Part shown: positions 25,429 to 35,054 of the stretch, in pieces | Layout of the letters: every line of letters starts with the position of its first letter | Numbering within the stretch: the stretch's first letter is position 1 | Origin: JAODBQ01 sp047602055 | GTDB taxonomy: Bacteria; Actinomycetota; Acidimicrobiia; Acidimicrobiales; Ilumatobacteraceae | Assembly (NCBI GenBank): GCA_047602055.1 | Contig: JASGIG010000001.1 | Location: 1,364,001-1,428,000, forward strand | Length of the DNA stretch: 64,000 nucleotides | Direction of reading: 5' to 3' | Made by a program: the position numbers and the translations under genes | The notes under the pieces: model-generated | What the model was told of the DNA's origin: nothing | Databases searched by the model: none | The model's input: the letters and a program-made list of their open reading frames with translations, nothing else

Positions 25429-25833
25429 CTACGTCGTGCGCCGCCCCCGGCGCCGTCGCCCGCTGCGCCCGGGCGGCTCCTGACGCGGCAGGGCCGGGGC
25501 GACGACCGAGGTCTGCTCGTCGACGTCGACGCGGATGCCGTCGGTGTCGATGTCGGTCGGTTCCGAGCTCGCCGTGACGACGACGGGGATGTCCTCACGC
25601 GGCTTGCGCCCGAGGGCGATGTCGATGCCGAACAGGCCGGCGGCGAGGACGGCACCGGCGGTGCCGTGGCGCCGGCGGGCCGTGGCGATCGGGTCGGACA
25701 CGCCCTCCTCGTCGGGGAGGTGCTCGAACTCGACGGCGTCGATCGCCGCGTCGACGTCCAAGCCCGTCTCCGTCTCGTCGACGATCGCGTCGTCGAGAGC
25801 AGCGTCGTCGGTGGCGTCCTGCACGGCGTCCAC
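25429..25833 (-). CDS. Hypothetical protein, acidic with one hydrophobic segment
   Basis: 134 residues from GTG 25833. The N-terminal half is strongly acidic (DATDDAALDDAIVDETETG). A short hydrophobic stretch, GTAGAVLAAGLFGIDIALG, follows near residues 65-83 and could be a membrane segment. The C-terminus is Arg-rich (GRRRRGRRTT). No family is recognised. It is divergent from the glycosylase gene at 25910 with 76 bp between them, and upstream of the small ORF and DUF4916 gene on the same strand. Confidence 0.55.
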   Translation of the reverse strand: MDAVQDATDDAALDDAIVDETETGLDVDAAIDAVEFEHLPDEEGVSDPIATARRRHGTAGAVLAAGLFGIDIALGRKPREDIPVVVTASSEPTDIDTDGIRVDVDEQTSVVAPALPRQEPPGRSGRRRRGRRTT

Positions 25834-25909
25834 GCTACTGCGACCCCGCCGGCACCGCCCCGGGCAGGGGTCCCCGATCCGGGCCGCCCCGTCACGTACC
25901 ATCGGCTTC

Positions 25910-26812
25910 GTGCAAGAAGGGGCTCGCACACGCCTCGCCAGTCCGGGCCATGTGGTCTCGGCCCTGCGGACGGCGCTCGTCGGACGTGCCGCGGTGCGCT
26001 TCGACGCCGCGGCGATCGACGGTCCGGCGCCCGTGCCCGGGCGAGTGATCGAGCGGGTGCACGCGCACCGCCGGCTGCTCGACGTCGTCTGGGACGACGG
26101 GTTCGTCGTGCGCAGCCGGTTGCGCTGGGGCGGCGAGTGGCACGTCTATCGCGACGGCGAGCCGTGGCGGCGCCCGTCCGACCGGATGCTCGTGGCGATC
26201 ACCGTCGCCGGCTGGGTGGCGGCGTGCTTCGGGCCCGCCGAGGTCGAGACGTTCCGCGAGCTCGACGTCGAGCGTCATCCCGCGTTCGGCGGCTGCGCCC
26301 CGGACGTCAGTGCGCCCGGCGCCGACCTCGACCGCTGCCTCGGCCGGCTGCTCGACCATCCCCGCCCGCAGACCCCGGTGTGCGAGGCCCTGCTCGACCC
26401 GCACGTCGCCACCGGGATCGGCAACGTGTTCCGCAGCGAGGCGCTGTACCGCTGCGGCCTGCACCCGTGGGCGGCGATCGGTGAGCTGAGCGAGGGGGAG
26501 TGCGCCCGGCTGGTGCACACCGCGGCGGCCGACGTGCGCGCCACGGTCGCCGGCGCGGTGGCGCTCACCCCGGTCGACACCCGCGAGTCGCTCGTCGTCT
26601 ACGGCCGTAACGGGCAGCGCTGCGGCCGCTGCGGCGACACGGTGCGCGTCGACCGGGGGGCCCGGCACCGTCTCGTCTACTGGTGCGCGGGTTGCCAGAC
26701 GGCGCACGATCCCGACGCCGGCCGGCCGCTGGTCCACGAGCTGCTGATGGATCCGCATCCCGCTGCCGAGCGCTTCACCGCCGACCTGCCCTGGCGCCGC
26801 GCGGCAGGGTGA
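25910..26812 (+). CDS. Fpg/Nei-family DNA glycosylase-like protein lacking the N-terminal Pro
   Basis: 300 residues. The helix-two-turn-helix region reads HVATGIGNVFRSEALYRCGLHP. A complete C4 zinc finger reads CGRCG...YWCAGCQ at about residues 244-267. Family enzymes use Pro2 as the nucleophile and Glu3 as acid in MPEG. Here the only fitting start, GTG 25910, gives (M)QEGART, keeping Glu3 and Gly4 but replacing Pro2 by Gln. The enzyme may therefore be inactive, use another nucleophile, or only bind damaged DNA. No Shine-Dalgarno is evident, so the mRNA may be leaderless. The stop coincides with the start of an E5 repeat. Confidence 0.8.
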   Translation: MQEGARTRLASPGHVVSALRTALVGRAAVRFDAAAIDGPAPVPGRVIERVHAHRRLLDVVWDDGFVVRSRLRWGGEWHVYRDGEPWRRPSDRMLVAITVAGWVAACFGPAEVETFRELDVERHPAFGGCAPDVSAPGADLDRCLGRLLDHPRPQTPVCEALLDPHVATGIGNVFRSEALYRCGLHPWAAIGELSEGECARLVHTAAADVRATVAGAVALTPVDTRESLVVYGRNGQRCGRCGDTVRVDRGARHRLVYWCAGCQTAHDPDAGRPLVHELLMDPHPAAERFTADLPWRRAAG

Positions 26813-26872
26813 AGGTCTCGACGCTCGATTCGCTCGCTGCGCTCGCTCATCTTCATCGAGCTTCGAGGAGCG
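26810..26872 (+). repeat. Repeat family E5 copy at the glycosylase stop codon
   Basis: From the TGA at 26810 the sequence runs TCTCGACGCTCGATTCGCTC, later TCATCTT and TCGAGCTTCG. The same order follows the hemH stop codon on the minus strand (44529 downward). The segment ATTCGCTCGC..CGCTC is also the reverse complement of the first codons of the ABC ATPase gene at 13947. Confidence 0.75.
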
Positions 26873-27022
26873 GGGTCCGTGTCGGTGCCCGTCGCCGGTG
26901 TTCGAGTCCCAGGTGTCCAGGCGAGTCCCACCTGCTCCCCGGGGGCGCGCCAGCGACTCGGGTGGACACCTCCGACTCGGAGGGACACCTGGAAGCTCGG
27001 AGGGACGCCTGCGACTCGGAGA
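26873..27022. repeat. Repeat family E6 (GACTCGG-rich inverted repeats)
   Basis: The 150 bp before the RNB gene contain several copies of GACTCGG or its complement, and a perfect pair AGGTGTCCA / TGGACACCT, with GGGGGCGCGCCAGCGACTCG in the middle. The same elements, including GGGGGCGCACCAGCGACTCG, recur at 46675-46893 upstream of helR. A CGGTGTTCGAGTCCC stretch resembles a tRNA T-loop but no tRNA can be folded. Confidence 0.7.
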
Positions 27023-27033
27023 GGTGGAGGTTG

Positions 27034-28416
27034 GTGAAGGCGATCACTGATCCGGCGGGGGCGCTGGCGGCGGGGTTGGCGGCGATCCGCGAGCAGTTCG
27101 ACGTGCCCGCCGAGTTTCCGGCCGACGTGCTCGCCGCTGCCGAGCGGGCCGCGCAGCGGGCGCCGTCGGACCACGTCGACCGGACCGACGTCGGCTTCGT
27201 GACGCTCGACCCGGCACCGTCGACCGACCTCGACCAGGCGTTCGCCATCGAGGCCGCCGGCGACGACCTGCTGCTGCGCTACGCGATCGCCGATGTCGCC
27301 TGGTTCGTCGACGACGGCGACGCGCTCGACGCCGAGGCGTGGCGCCGCGGCGAGACGATCTACCTCCCGGACGGCCGCGCTCCGCTCTACCCGCCGCTGC
27401 TGTCCGAGCGTGCCGCCAGCCTGCTGCCCGACGGGCCGCGCCCCGCCGTGGTGTTCGCCGTGCGCGTCGGGCCGGACGGCGACGTCCGTCTCGACGGCGC
27501 CGAGCGGGCGATCGTGTGCAGCCGCGCCAAGCTCGCCTACGAGACGGTCGGCGACGACGACCTCCCGGCCGGGTTCGTCGAGCTGGCCGGGCGGATCCAC
27601 GACGCCGAACTGCGCCGCGGTGCCAGCCGCGTCGACCCGCCCGAGCAGGGCGTGGAGCCCGTCGACGGCGGCTACGCGCTGGCGTTGCGCGAGCGGCTGG
27701 TGTCCGAGGACCGCAACGCCGCGCTGTCGCTGGCCACGAACCTCGCCGTCGCCGGTGCCCTGCAGGCGGCCGGCACAGGGCTGTTCCGCACCATGGCCGA
27801 GCCTGACGAGCGCGCCGCGCGGCGGCTGCGGCTGACCGCCAAGGCGTTCGGCGTCGACTGGCCGGCGACCGAGGCGCTCGCCGACCTCGGCCGCCGCCTC
27901 GACCCCGCCGACGCCCGCCAGGCCGCGCTGATGCTGGCGATCCGTCGCGCCGGCGGCGGCGCCGAGTACGTCCCGTTCCGCGCCGGCGAGGTGCCGTGGC
28001 ACGCGGCGATGGCGGCGACCTACGCCCACGCCACCGCCCCGTTGCGGCGGCTGGCGGACCGCTACGTCGTCCGGGCCGCGCTGGCCGTCGCCAACGGCGA
28101 CGCCGTGCCCGCAGCGGCGACCGAGGCCTTCGATCGCCTGCCCGAGGTCATGCACCGCGCCGACGCTCACGCCGGCAGCATCGAGCGCGCCGTCATCGAC
28201 CTCGCCGAGGCCGTCGTGCTCCATGGCCAGGAGGGCCGCTCGTTCGACGCCGTCGTCACCGACGTCGACGACCGCGGCGCCCGAGTGCAGCTCGTCGATC
28301 TCGCCGTCGTCGGGCGGGTGGTCGCCCACGGCGTGCAGCCCGGCGACCCGGTCCGGGTCCGCCTCGACGAGGCCGACCCGGTCGCACGGCGGATCGAGTT
28401 GCAGCGCGTCGGCTGA
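27034..28416 (+). CDS. RNB-domain (RNase II/R family) exoribonuclease
   Basis: 460 residues. After about 50 N-terminal residues the RNB domain begins with VGFVTLDPAPSTDLDQAFAI, whose Asp residues bind the catalytic metals, and continues through RGETIYLPDGRAPLYPP and LSEDRNAA-type sequence to YAHATAPLRRLADRYV. A short C-terminal beta domain (about 405-460) may bind RNA. There are no cold-shock domains, as in the compact actinobacterial RNB proteins. It degrades RNA 3' to 5'. GTG 27034 directly follows GAGGTGGAGG. It is the first intact gene after the E6 repeat region. Confidence 0.88.
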   Translation: MKAITDPAGALAAGLAAIREQFDVPAEFPADVLAAAERAAQRAPSDHVDRTDVGFVTLDPAPSTDLDQAFAIEAAGDDLLLRYAIADVAWFVDDGDALDAEAWRRGETIYLPDGRAPLYPPLLSERAASLLPDGPRPAVVFAVRVGPDGDVRLDGAERAIVCSRAKLAYETVGDDDLPAGFVELAGRIHDAELRRGASRVDPPEQGVEPVDGGYALALRERLVSEDRNAALSLATNLAVAGALQAAGTGLFRTMAEPDERAARRLRLTAKAFGVDWPATEALADLGRRLDPADARQAALMLAIRRAGGGAEYVPFRAGEVPWHAAMAATYAHATAPLRRLADRYVVRAALAVANGDAVPAAATEAFDRLPEVMHRADAHAGSIERAVIDLAEAVVLHGQEGRSFDAVVTDVDDRGARVQLVDLAVVGRVVAHGVQPGDPVRVRLDEADPVARRIELQRVG

Positions 28417-28522
28417 GCTGTGCCTCCCGGAGGCTGCCCGCTCGCTGGGTTCGCGCCCGCTTCGCCACATCGGCGCCCGGCTCGCTGGCGGTCCCTCGGC
28501 TGTCTGCGAACATGGGGGTCTC

Positions 28523-29377
28523 ATGACTGCCCTGGACGATCTCGTCACCCTGCTCGACCTCGAAGCCATCGAGGTCAACATCTTCCGTGGCCGCTCACCC
28601 GACGAGAAGCGCCAGCGCGTGTTCGGCGGTCAGGTCGCCGGCCAGGCGCTCGTCGCATGCCACCGCACCGTCGACGAGCCGACCCGGATGGTCCACTCGC
28701 TGCACGCCTACTTCCTGCGCCCCGGTGACCCGACCGTGCCGATCCTCTACGAGGTCGACCGCATCCGTGACGGGCGCAGCTTCTCCACCCGGCGCGTCGT
28801 CGCCATCCAGCACGGCCGGGCGATCTTCAACCTGCAGGCCAGCTTCCACGACCCCGAGGGCGGCCCCGACCATCAGCTGCAGATGCCGGGCGACCTGCCC
28901 GATCCCCTGTCGCTGCCGGACTTCAAGACGAGCATGGCGCCGTTCAAGGAGCGGATGGGCGACTGGTACGAGCGGCCCCGTCCGATCGACCTGCGGCACA
29001 TCGACGGCCACCCGTTCACCCGCGAGGGCGAGCCGGCCACGGGCCAGCGGGTGTGGCTGCGCGCCGACGGCGAGCTGCCCGACGACCCGACGCTGCACGC
29101 CTGCATCGTCACCTACGCCAGCGACATGACCCTGCTCGACACGACCGTCCTGCCGTTCGGCTGGTCGTGGGACAGCCCGAACCTGCAGATGGCCAGCCTC
29201 GACCATGCGATGTGGTTCCACCGGCCGTTTCGTGCCGACGAGTGGCTGCTGTACGACCAGACGTCGTTCTCCACCGGGGCCGCCCGTGGGTTGGCCGGCG
29301 GGGCGATCTACACCGCCGACGGGCGCCTCGTGGTGACCGTGGTCCAGGAGGGCCTGGTGCGGCTGGACGAGGGATGA
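28523..29377 (+). CDS. tesB: Acyl-CoA thioesterase II (TesB)
   Basis: 284-residue double-hotdog enzyme that hydrolyses acyl-CoA to acid and CoA. Visible family regions are FRGRSPDEKRQRVFGGQVAGQAL, HSLHAYFLRPGDP, RDGRSFSTRRV and the C-terminal ASLDHAMWFHRPFRADEWLLY with the catalytic-site Asp. Thr/Ser and Gln contacts follow in QTSFSTGAARG. It overlaps the next gene by ATGA. The 106-bp gap upstream is GC-rich and holds no recognised element. Confidence 0.93.
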   Translation: MTALDDLVTLLDLEAIEVNIFRGRSPDEKRQRVFGGQVAGQALVACHRTVDEPTRMVHSLHAYFLRPGDPTVPILYEVDRIRDGRSFSTRRVVAIQHGRAIFNLQASFHDPEGGPDHQLQMPGDLPDPLSLPDFKTSMAPFKERMGDWYERPRPIDLRHIDGHPFTREGEPATGQRVWLRADGELPDDPTLHACIVTYASDMTLLDTTVLPFGWSWDSPNLQMASLDHAMWFHRPFRADEWLLYDQTSFSTGAARGLAGGAIYTADGRLVVTVVQEGLVRLDEG

Positions 29378-30696
29378 CGTCGCGCCGGCGCCGTGCGCTG
29401 ACCGGCTTCGCCGTGCTGGCCGGGTCGCTCGTCGCCGCCGCCTGCGGCAGCGACGACGACCGCGGCTCGGCGCCGTCGGTGACGTTCGCCGACGTGCCGA
29501 CGAGCTCGGCGTCGACGTCCGCGCCGCCGGCCGCCGCGCCGTCGCCGTCGCCCGAGCCCGAGCCCGAGCCCGACGGCACGCTCGGCACCGGCGCGACGAC
29601 GTCCACTGCTGCCACCGCCGCGCCGCCGACCGCCCCGGCCGGCGGCACCCCGTCGGTGCGACTCGTCGAGCTGGCCGAGGTCGACCAGCCGACCGGTGTC
29701 GCCGTGCGCCCCGGCGACGACCGCCTGTTCGTCGTCGAGCGCGGCGGCACGATCGTTCCCGTCGCCGCCGACGGCACCGTCGGCGAGCCGGTGCTCGACG
29801 TCACCTCGCTCGTCCGCTCCGGTGGCGAGCAGGGCCTGCTCGGCCTGGCGTTCCATCCCACGGAGGCGCTCGCCTACGTCGACTACACCGGCACCGACGG
29901 CGGCAACACGCACATCGCCGAGGTGCCCGTCGCCGCCGACGGCACGATGGATGCGTCGTCGCTGCGCGAGGTGCTGGAGATCGACCAGCCGTACTCCAAC
30001 CACAACGGCGGCCAGCTGGCGTTCGGGCCCGACGGGATGCTGTACGTCGGGATGGGCGACGGCGGCTCCGGCGGCGACCCCGAGCGGCGTGGGCTCGACG
30101 TGCGCCAGCTGCTCGGCAAGATCCTGCGCATCGACCCGCGGGCCGCCGGCGGCGAGCCGTACACCGTCCCGGCCGACAACCCGTTCGTCGGGGTCGCCGG
30201 TGCCCGCCCCGAGATCTGGTCGGTCGGGCTGCGCAACCCGTGGCGGTTCAGCTTCGACCCGTCGACCGGTGATCTGTGGATCGCCGACGTCGGACAGGGC
30301 GAGTGGGAGGAGGTCGACGCCGCCTGGGCCGACGAGGGCGGTGGCCGTGGCTGGAACTTCGGGTGGAGCGCGTTCGAGGGCTCGCACCGGTTCAACACCG
30401 ACCAGCCGACGCAGGGAGCGGTGCCGCCGATCTTCGAGTACTCCCACGACGAGGGCGGCTGCTCGATCAGCGGTGGCGCGCTGTACCGCGGCACCCAGAT
30501 CCCGGCGCTCGACGGCTGGTACGTCTACGGCGACTACTGCGCCGGCGAGGTCCGCGCCCTGGAGATCGTCGACCGTGCCGTGGCTCGCGAGGTCGTCCTC
30601 GGCGACGTCCCCTCGATCTCCTCGGTCGCCGCCGGCCCCGACGGCGAGCTCTACGTCACCAGCGTCGACGGCAACCGCGTCTATCTGGTCGGCTGA
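29374..30696 (+). CDS. PQQ-dependent sugar dehydrogenase-like lipoprotein (GSDH family)
   Basis: 440 residues. The signal peptide (RRRRALTGFAVLAGSLVAAAC) has lipobox Cys24, followed by a Ser/Pro/Glu linker with PEPEPEP. The six-bladed beta-propeller has QPTGVAVRPGDDRLFVVERGG, SGGEQGLLGLAFHP, YSNHNGGQLAFGPDGMLYVG (conserved His), WSVGLRNPWRFSFDP and WNFGWSAFEG. Homologues oxidise aldose sugars with PQQ at the cell surface, though many are uncharacterised. It is coupled to tesB by ATGA. The TGA stop is the first codon of an E3 repeat copy. Confidence 0.85.
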   Translation: MTSRRRRALTGFAVLAGSLVAAACGSDDDRGSAPSVTFADVPTSSASTSAPPAAAPSPSPEPEPEPDGTLGTGATTSTAATAAPPTAPAGGTPSVRLVELAEVDQPTGVAVRPGDDRLFVVERGGTIVPVAADGTVGEPVLDVTSLVRSGGEQGLLGLAFHPTEALAYVDYTGTDGGNTHIAEVPVAADGTMDASSLREVLEIDQPYSNHNGGQLAFGPDGMLYVGMGDGGSGGDPERRGLDVRQLLGKILRIDPRAAGGEPYTVPADNPFVGVAGARPEIWSVGLRNPWRFSFDPSTGDLWIADVGQGEWEEVDAAWADEGGGRGWNFGWSAFEGSHRFNTDQPTQGAVPPIFEYSHDEGGCSISGGALYRGTQIPALDGWYVYGDYCAGEVRALEIVDRAVAREVVLGDVPSISSVAAGPDGELYVTSVDGNRVYLVG

Positions 30697-30768
30697 GGCC
30701 GACCCGTCCGGCGGGTTCCCTGGCGGTCGCGCCGCCGGGTGTGACCCGGCACGAGCCTCCCCGGGATC
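30694..30768 (+). repeat. Repeat family E3 copy at the dehydrogenase stop codon
   Basis: Beginning at TGA 30694: GGCCGACCCGTCCGGCGGG, then TCCCTGGCGGTCGCGCCGCC and GGCACGAGCC. It matches the plus strand at about 50776-50855 (inside the helicase gene) and the reverse strand at 50430-50504. Confidence 0.8.
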
Positions 30769-30792
30769 GAAGCGTCGGCGTAGCATCCGGCG

Positions 30793-31443
30793 GTGCTCAA
30801 CTTGACGCCTGACGAGCTGCTGTCGACGACGCGGGCGGTGCGCAAGCGGCTCGACTTCGAGCGGCCGGTGCCCGACGACGTCGTGCGCGAGTGCGTCGCC
30901 CTGGCGATGCAGGGACCGTCGGGTTCGAACAACATGACGATGCAGTTCGTCGTCGTCCGTGACGCCGACAAGCGGGCGGCGATCGGCGAGATCTACCGGC
31001 AGTGCTACGCGGTGTACTCGAAGCTCGACGGGGTGTACATCGGCTCGATCGACAAGGGCTCGGCGGATGCCAACGCCCAGCAGCAGCGCAGCGCCTCGTC
31101 GGCCGACTACCTCGGCGAGCACATGGGCGAGGCGCCGGTGCTGGTGATCCCGTGCACGTCGGGGCGGATCGACAGCCTGCCGGCGATCATGACGGCGTCG
31201 ATGCTCGGCAACGTCCTGCCGGCGATGTGGAGCCTGATGCTCGCCGCCCGCGTCCGTGGCCTCGGCACGTGCTGGACCACGATGCACCTCATGCAGGAGC
31301 AGGCCGTCGCCGAGATCCTCGGCATCCCGTTCGACAAGGTCCAGCAGCTGTGCCTCAGCCCGCTGGCCTACACGAAGGGCGCCGACTTCAAGCCGGCGGC
31401 GCGACCGGAGCCGGACACGATCATCCACTGGGACACGTGGTAG
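30793..31443 (+). CDS. Nitroreductase-family flavoprotein
   Basis: 216 residues of the FMN-dependent nitroreductase fold. The N-terminal motif is TTRAVRKRLDFERPVPDD (canonical RRSxRxF region), then QGPSGSNNMTMQFVVV with the FMN-contact Ser/Asn, GNVLPAMWSLMLAARVRGLGTCWTT and ILGIPFDKVQQLCLSPLAYT. It reduces nitro compounds, quinones or similar with NAD(P)H. GTG 30793 is selected since it precedes the first helix by the usual distance. It overlaps the next gene by 7 bp. Confidence 0.87.
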   Translation: MLNLTPDELLSTTRAVRKRLDFERPVPDDVVRECVALAMQGPSGSNNMTMQFVVVRDADKRAAIGEIYRQCYAVYSKLDGVYIGSIDKGSADANAQQQRSASSADYLGEHMGEAPVLVIPCTSGRIDSLPAIMTASMLGNVLPAMWSLMLAARVRGLGTCWTTMHLMQEQAVAEILGIPFDKVQQLCLSPLAYTKGADFKPAARPEPDTIIHWDTW

Positions 31444-32087
31444 CCGCGTCGGGGTTGTCCGCCGAGCTGCGCGCCCATGCGCTGGCGGCCAAGGGGTTCA
31501 TGCCGCCGGCGGAGGGCGACGCGCTGTTCGACGCCGCGCTGGAGGCGATGCGGGCCGTGCCGGGCCTGCCGTTGCTGGAGGTCGGTTCGTACTGCGGGCG
31601 CTCGACGGTGTGGCTCGGCGCCGCCGCTCGCGTGGGCGGCACGGTCGTCTACGCCGTCGACCACCACCACGGCAGCGAGGAGAACCAGGCCGGCTGGGAG
31701 CACCACGACCCGACCGTCGTCGACGCCCGCACCGGGCGGATGGACACGCTGCCGACCTTCCGGGCGACCATCGACGACGCCGGCCTCGACGACGTCGTCG
31801 TCGGCGTCGTCGGCCGCTCCGCCATCGTCGCCGCCAACTGGCGCACGCCGCTGGCGATGCTGCTCATCGACGGCGGGCACGGCGTCGAGCCGGCCCGCGC
31901 CGACTACGCCGGCTGGACCCCGCACGTCGCCGTGGGCGGCACGCTGGCGATCCACGACGTGTTCCCCGACCCCGCCGACGGCGGCCGCCCGCCGTACGAG
32001 GAGATCTTCTTGCCGGCGCTGAACAGCGGCCGCTTCCGCCTCCGCAGCGCCACCGGCAGCCTGCGCATCCTCACCCGGGTGGACTGA
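31437..32087 (+). CDS. Class I SAM-dependent methyltransferase (family 24-like)
   Basis: 216 residues. Motif I is LLEVGSYCGRSTVWLGAAARVGGTVVYAVDHHHG, with the acidic SAM-ribose position in AVDHHH. LLIDGGHGVEPARADYAGW and GGTLAIHDVFPDP resemble the metal-binding segments of O-methyltransferase or cephalosporin hydroxylase-like families. The substrate is unknown. GTG 31437 lies within the end of the nitroreductase gene. The gene ends 20 bp before a strong convergent-gene hairpin. Confidence 0.8.
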   Translation: MVAASGLSAELRAHALAAKGFMPPAEGDALFDAALEAMRAVPGLPLLEVGSYCGRSTVWLGAAARVGGTVVYAVDHHHGSEENQAGWEHHDPTVVDARTGRMDTLPTFRATIDDAGLDDVVVGVVGRSAIVAANWRTPLAMLLIDGGHGVEPARADYAGWTPHVAVGGTLAIHDVFPDPADGGRPPYEEIFLPALNSGRFRLRSATGSLRILTRVD

Positions 32088-32106
32088 GGCCCAGCACGCC
32101 GCGATC

Positions 32107-32150
32107 TGTGTCAGCGCACAAACGCTCGCGTCGCTTTGTGCGCTGACACA
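32107..32150. terminator. Perfect 16-bp-arm hairpin between convergent genes
   Basis: TGTGTCAGCGCACAAA (32107-32122) pairs exactly with 32135-32150 around a 12-nt loop. The genes on both sides converge on it, so it can act as a bidirectional terminator, although there is no T-tract. It belongs to a series of long perfect palindromes in intergenic gaps of this window. Confidence 0.8.
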
Positions 32151-32243
32151 AAGCGCGGGGCGACGGGTCTCACGCGGCGTGACCTCGTTCGTCGAGCTCG
32201 AGAGCGCCCGGGCTGACGGACCACGCCCGACACCCGACGAGGG

Positions 32244-33911
<1,668 letters not shown>

Positions 33912-34077
33912 GAAACCCCCTCAACGGTCACCGCGAGCGTACGACCGCGCCGCGGGCGCCGACGGAGCGGGGCGCCCTCGCCGGACGCTGGCATCACGAC
34001 CGGCGGGATCCTGCGCATCGCGCTGACGGCGCCGAGCCGCGGACGCCGACCGTCGGCGCCGAATACGCTGGCCGGCG

Positions 34078-34941
34078 ATGCCGAGCCCGACGCCGCCACC
34101 GCCGCTGCCGGACCCGGACGACGACCGGCGGCTCGCCGAGCGCCGGGCTCGGGCCGACGCGGCGCGCACCGGCCCGACGGTCTCGCCGCGGCCGAAGGGG
34201 TCGGGTGGGGGCCAGCGACCGGCGTCGACGAAGCCAGCCCCGAAGCGGAAGCCGAACGCGTGGACGCGGCTGTCGCCACGCGCCAAGGCGATCGTCATCG
34301 CGACCGTGATCGTCGTCGTGGTGGTCCTCGTCGGTACGTTCATCGGACGCCGCGGGGGCGGCAGCAGCTCGACGATCGCGACCGACGACGCCGTCAGCAC
34401 GCTGCAGCAGCTGCTCGACGGCGTCGACAGCGACACGCAGCTCGCCACCTGCCCGTTCGGGCCGATGTCGTCGATCGTCGGCGATCTCGGCGACGACATC
34501 AGCTTCGCGTCGACCCCGGTGGAGTCGACCCCGATGATCGTCAAGGGCAGCGACACCGAGGTCGATCAGGTGCTCTGCTCGGCGGCCACGCCCGACGACC
34601 GCCTGCGCACCGGCCGCTCGCTGTACGTCTACGCCACGCCCGTGCCGACCGACTCCTACAGCAAGTACCTCACCGCGCTGCTCGACGGCGCCAAGGTCAA
34701 GCTCGAGGACCCGCGCAAGCACGCCGGCGGGACGATCTACTCGTGGTGCGTCACGCCGAGCACCGAGTTCCGCGGCGGCTGCGGTGCCGATTGGGTGGCC
34801 GACGGCGGCGGCGTGGTCTTCGGGATGCAGATCGCCGGCGGTGAGATCACCGCCTCGCAGATCTCGGCCGCGCTCGAGCACGAGCTGCCGTCGATGGTCC
34901 AGCGCTTCGGCACCGACGTTCCGTCGTCGTCGGTGCCATAG
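34078..34941 (+). CDS. Membrane-anchored protein with one four-cysteine extracellular domain
   Basis: 287 residues. A charged proline-rich cytoplasmic part (1-68) precedes one transmembrane helix (about 70-88, AIVIATVIVVVVVLVGTFIG) and an extracellular domain. That domain has four Cys: TCPFGPM, VLCSAAT, YSWCVTP and GGCGADW, with GGTIYSW before the third. The same spacing occurs twice in the next gene, so this is a shared, unrecognised domain. A TAG at 34939 ends the frame, but it stays open for 17 more codons to a TGA at 34999 after a duplicated TCGGTGCC, suggesting recent trimming of the C-terminus. Confidence 0.75.
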   Translation: MPSPTPPPPLPDPDDDRRLAERRARADAARTGPTVSPRPKGSGGGQRPASTKPAPKRKPNAWTRLSPRAKAIVIATVIVVVVVLVGTFIGRRGGGSSSTIATDDAVSTLQQLLDGVDSDTQLATCPFGPMSSIVGDLGDDISFASTPVESTPMIVKGSDTEVDQVLCSAATPDDRLRTGRSLYVYATPVPTDSYSKYLTALLDGAKVKLEDPRKHAGGTIYSWCVTPSTEFRGGCGADWVADGGGVVFGMQIAGGEITASQISAALEHELPSMVQRFGTDVPSSSVP

Positions 34942-35054
34942 TCGGTGCCGTCGTCCGCGCCGGCGACCGACGAGGTCACCATCGCCAGCAACCCCTGAGG
35001 TCACCGCGGGATGAACGGCGACCGTGTCACACCCTTCACGTAGTGTGACCGGCG

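Noticed and set aside
26885..26925. tRNA T-loop-like sequence (GTTCGAGTCCC)
   Set aside because: No acceptor stem, D-arm or anticodon arm can be formed around it; it belongs to repeat family E6. No tRNA or rRNA gene was recognised in the window.
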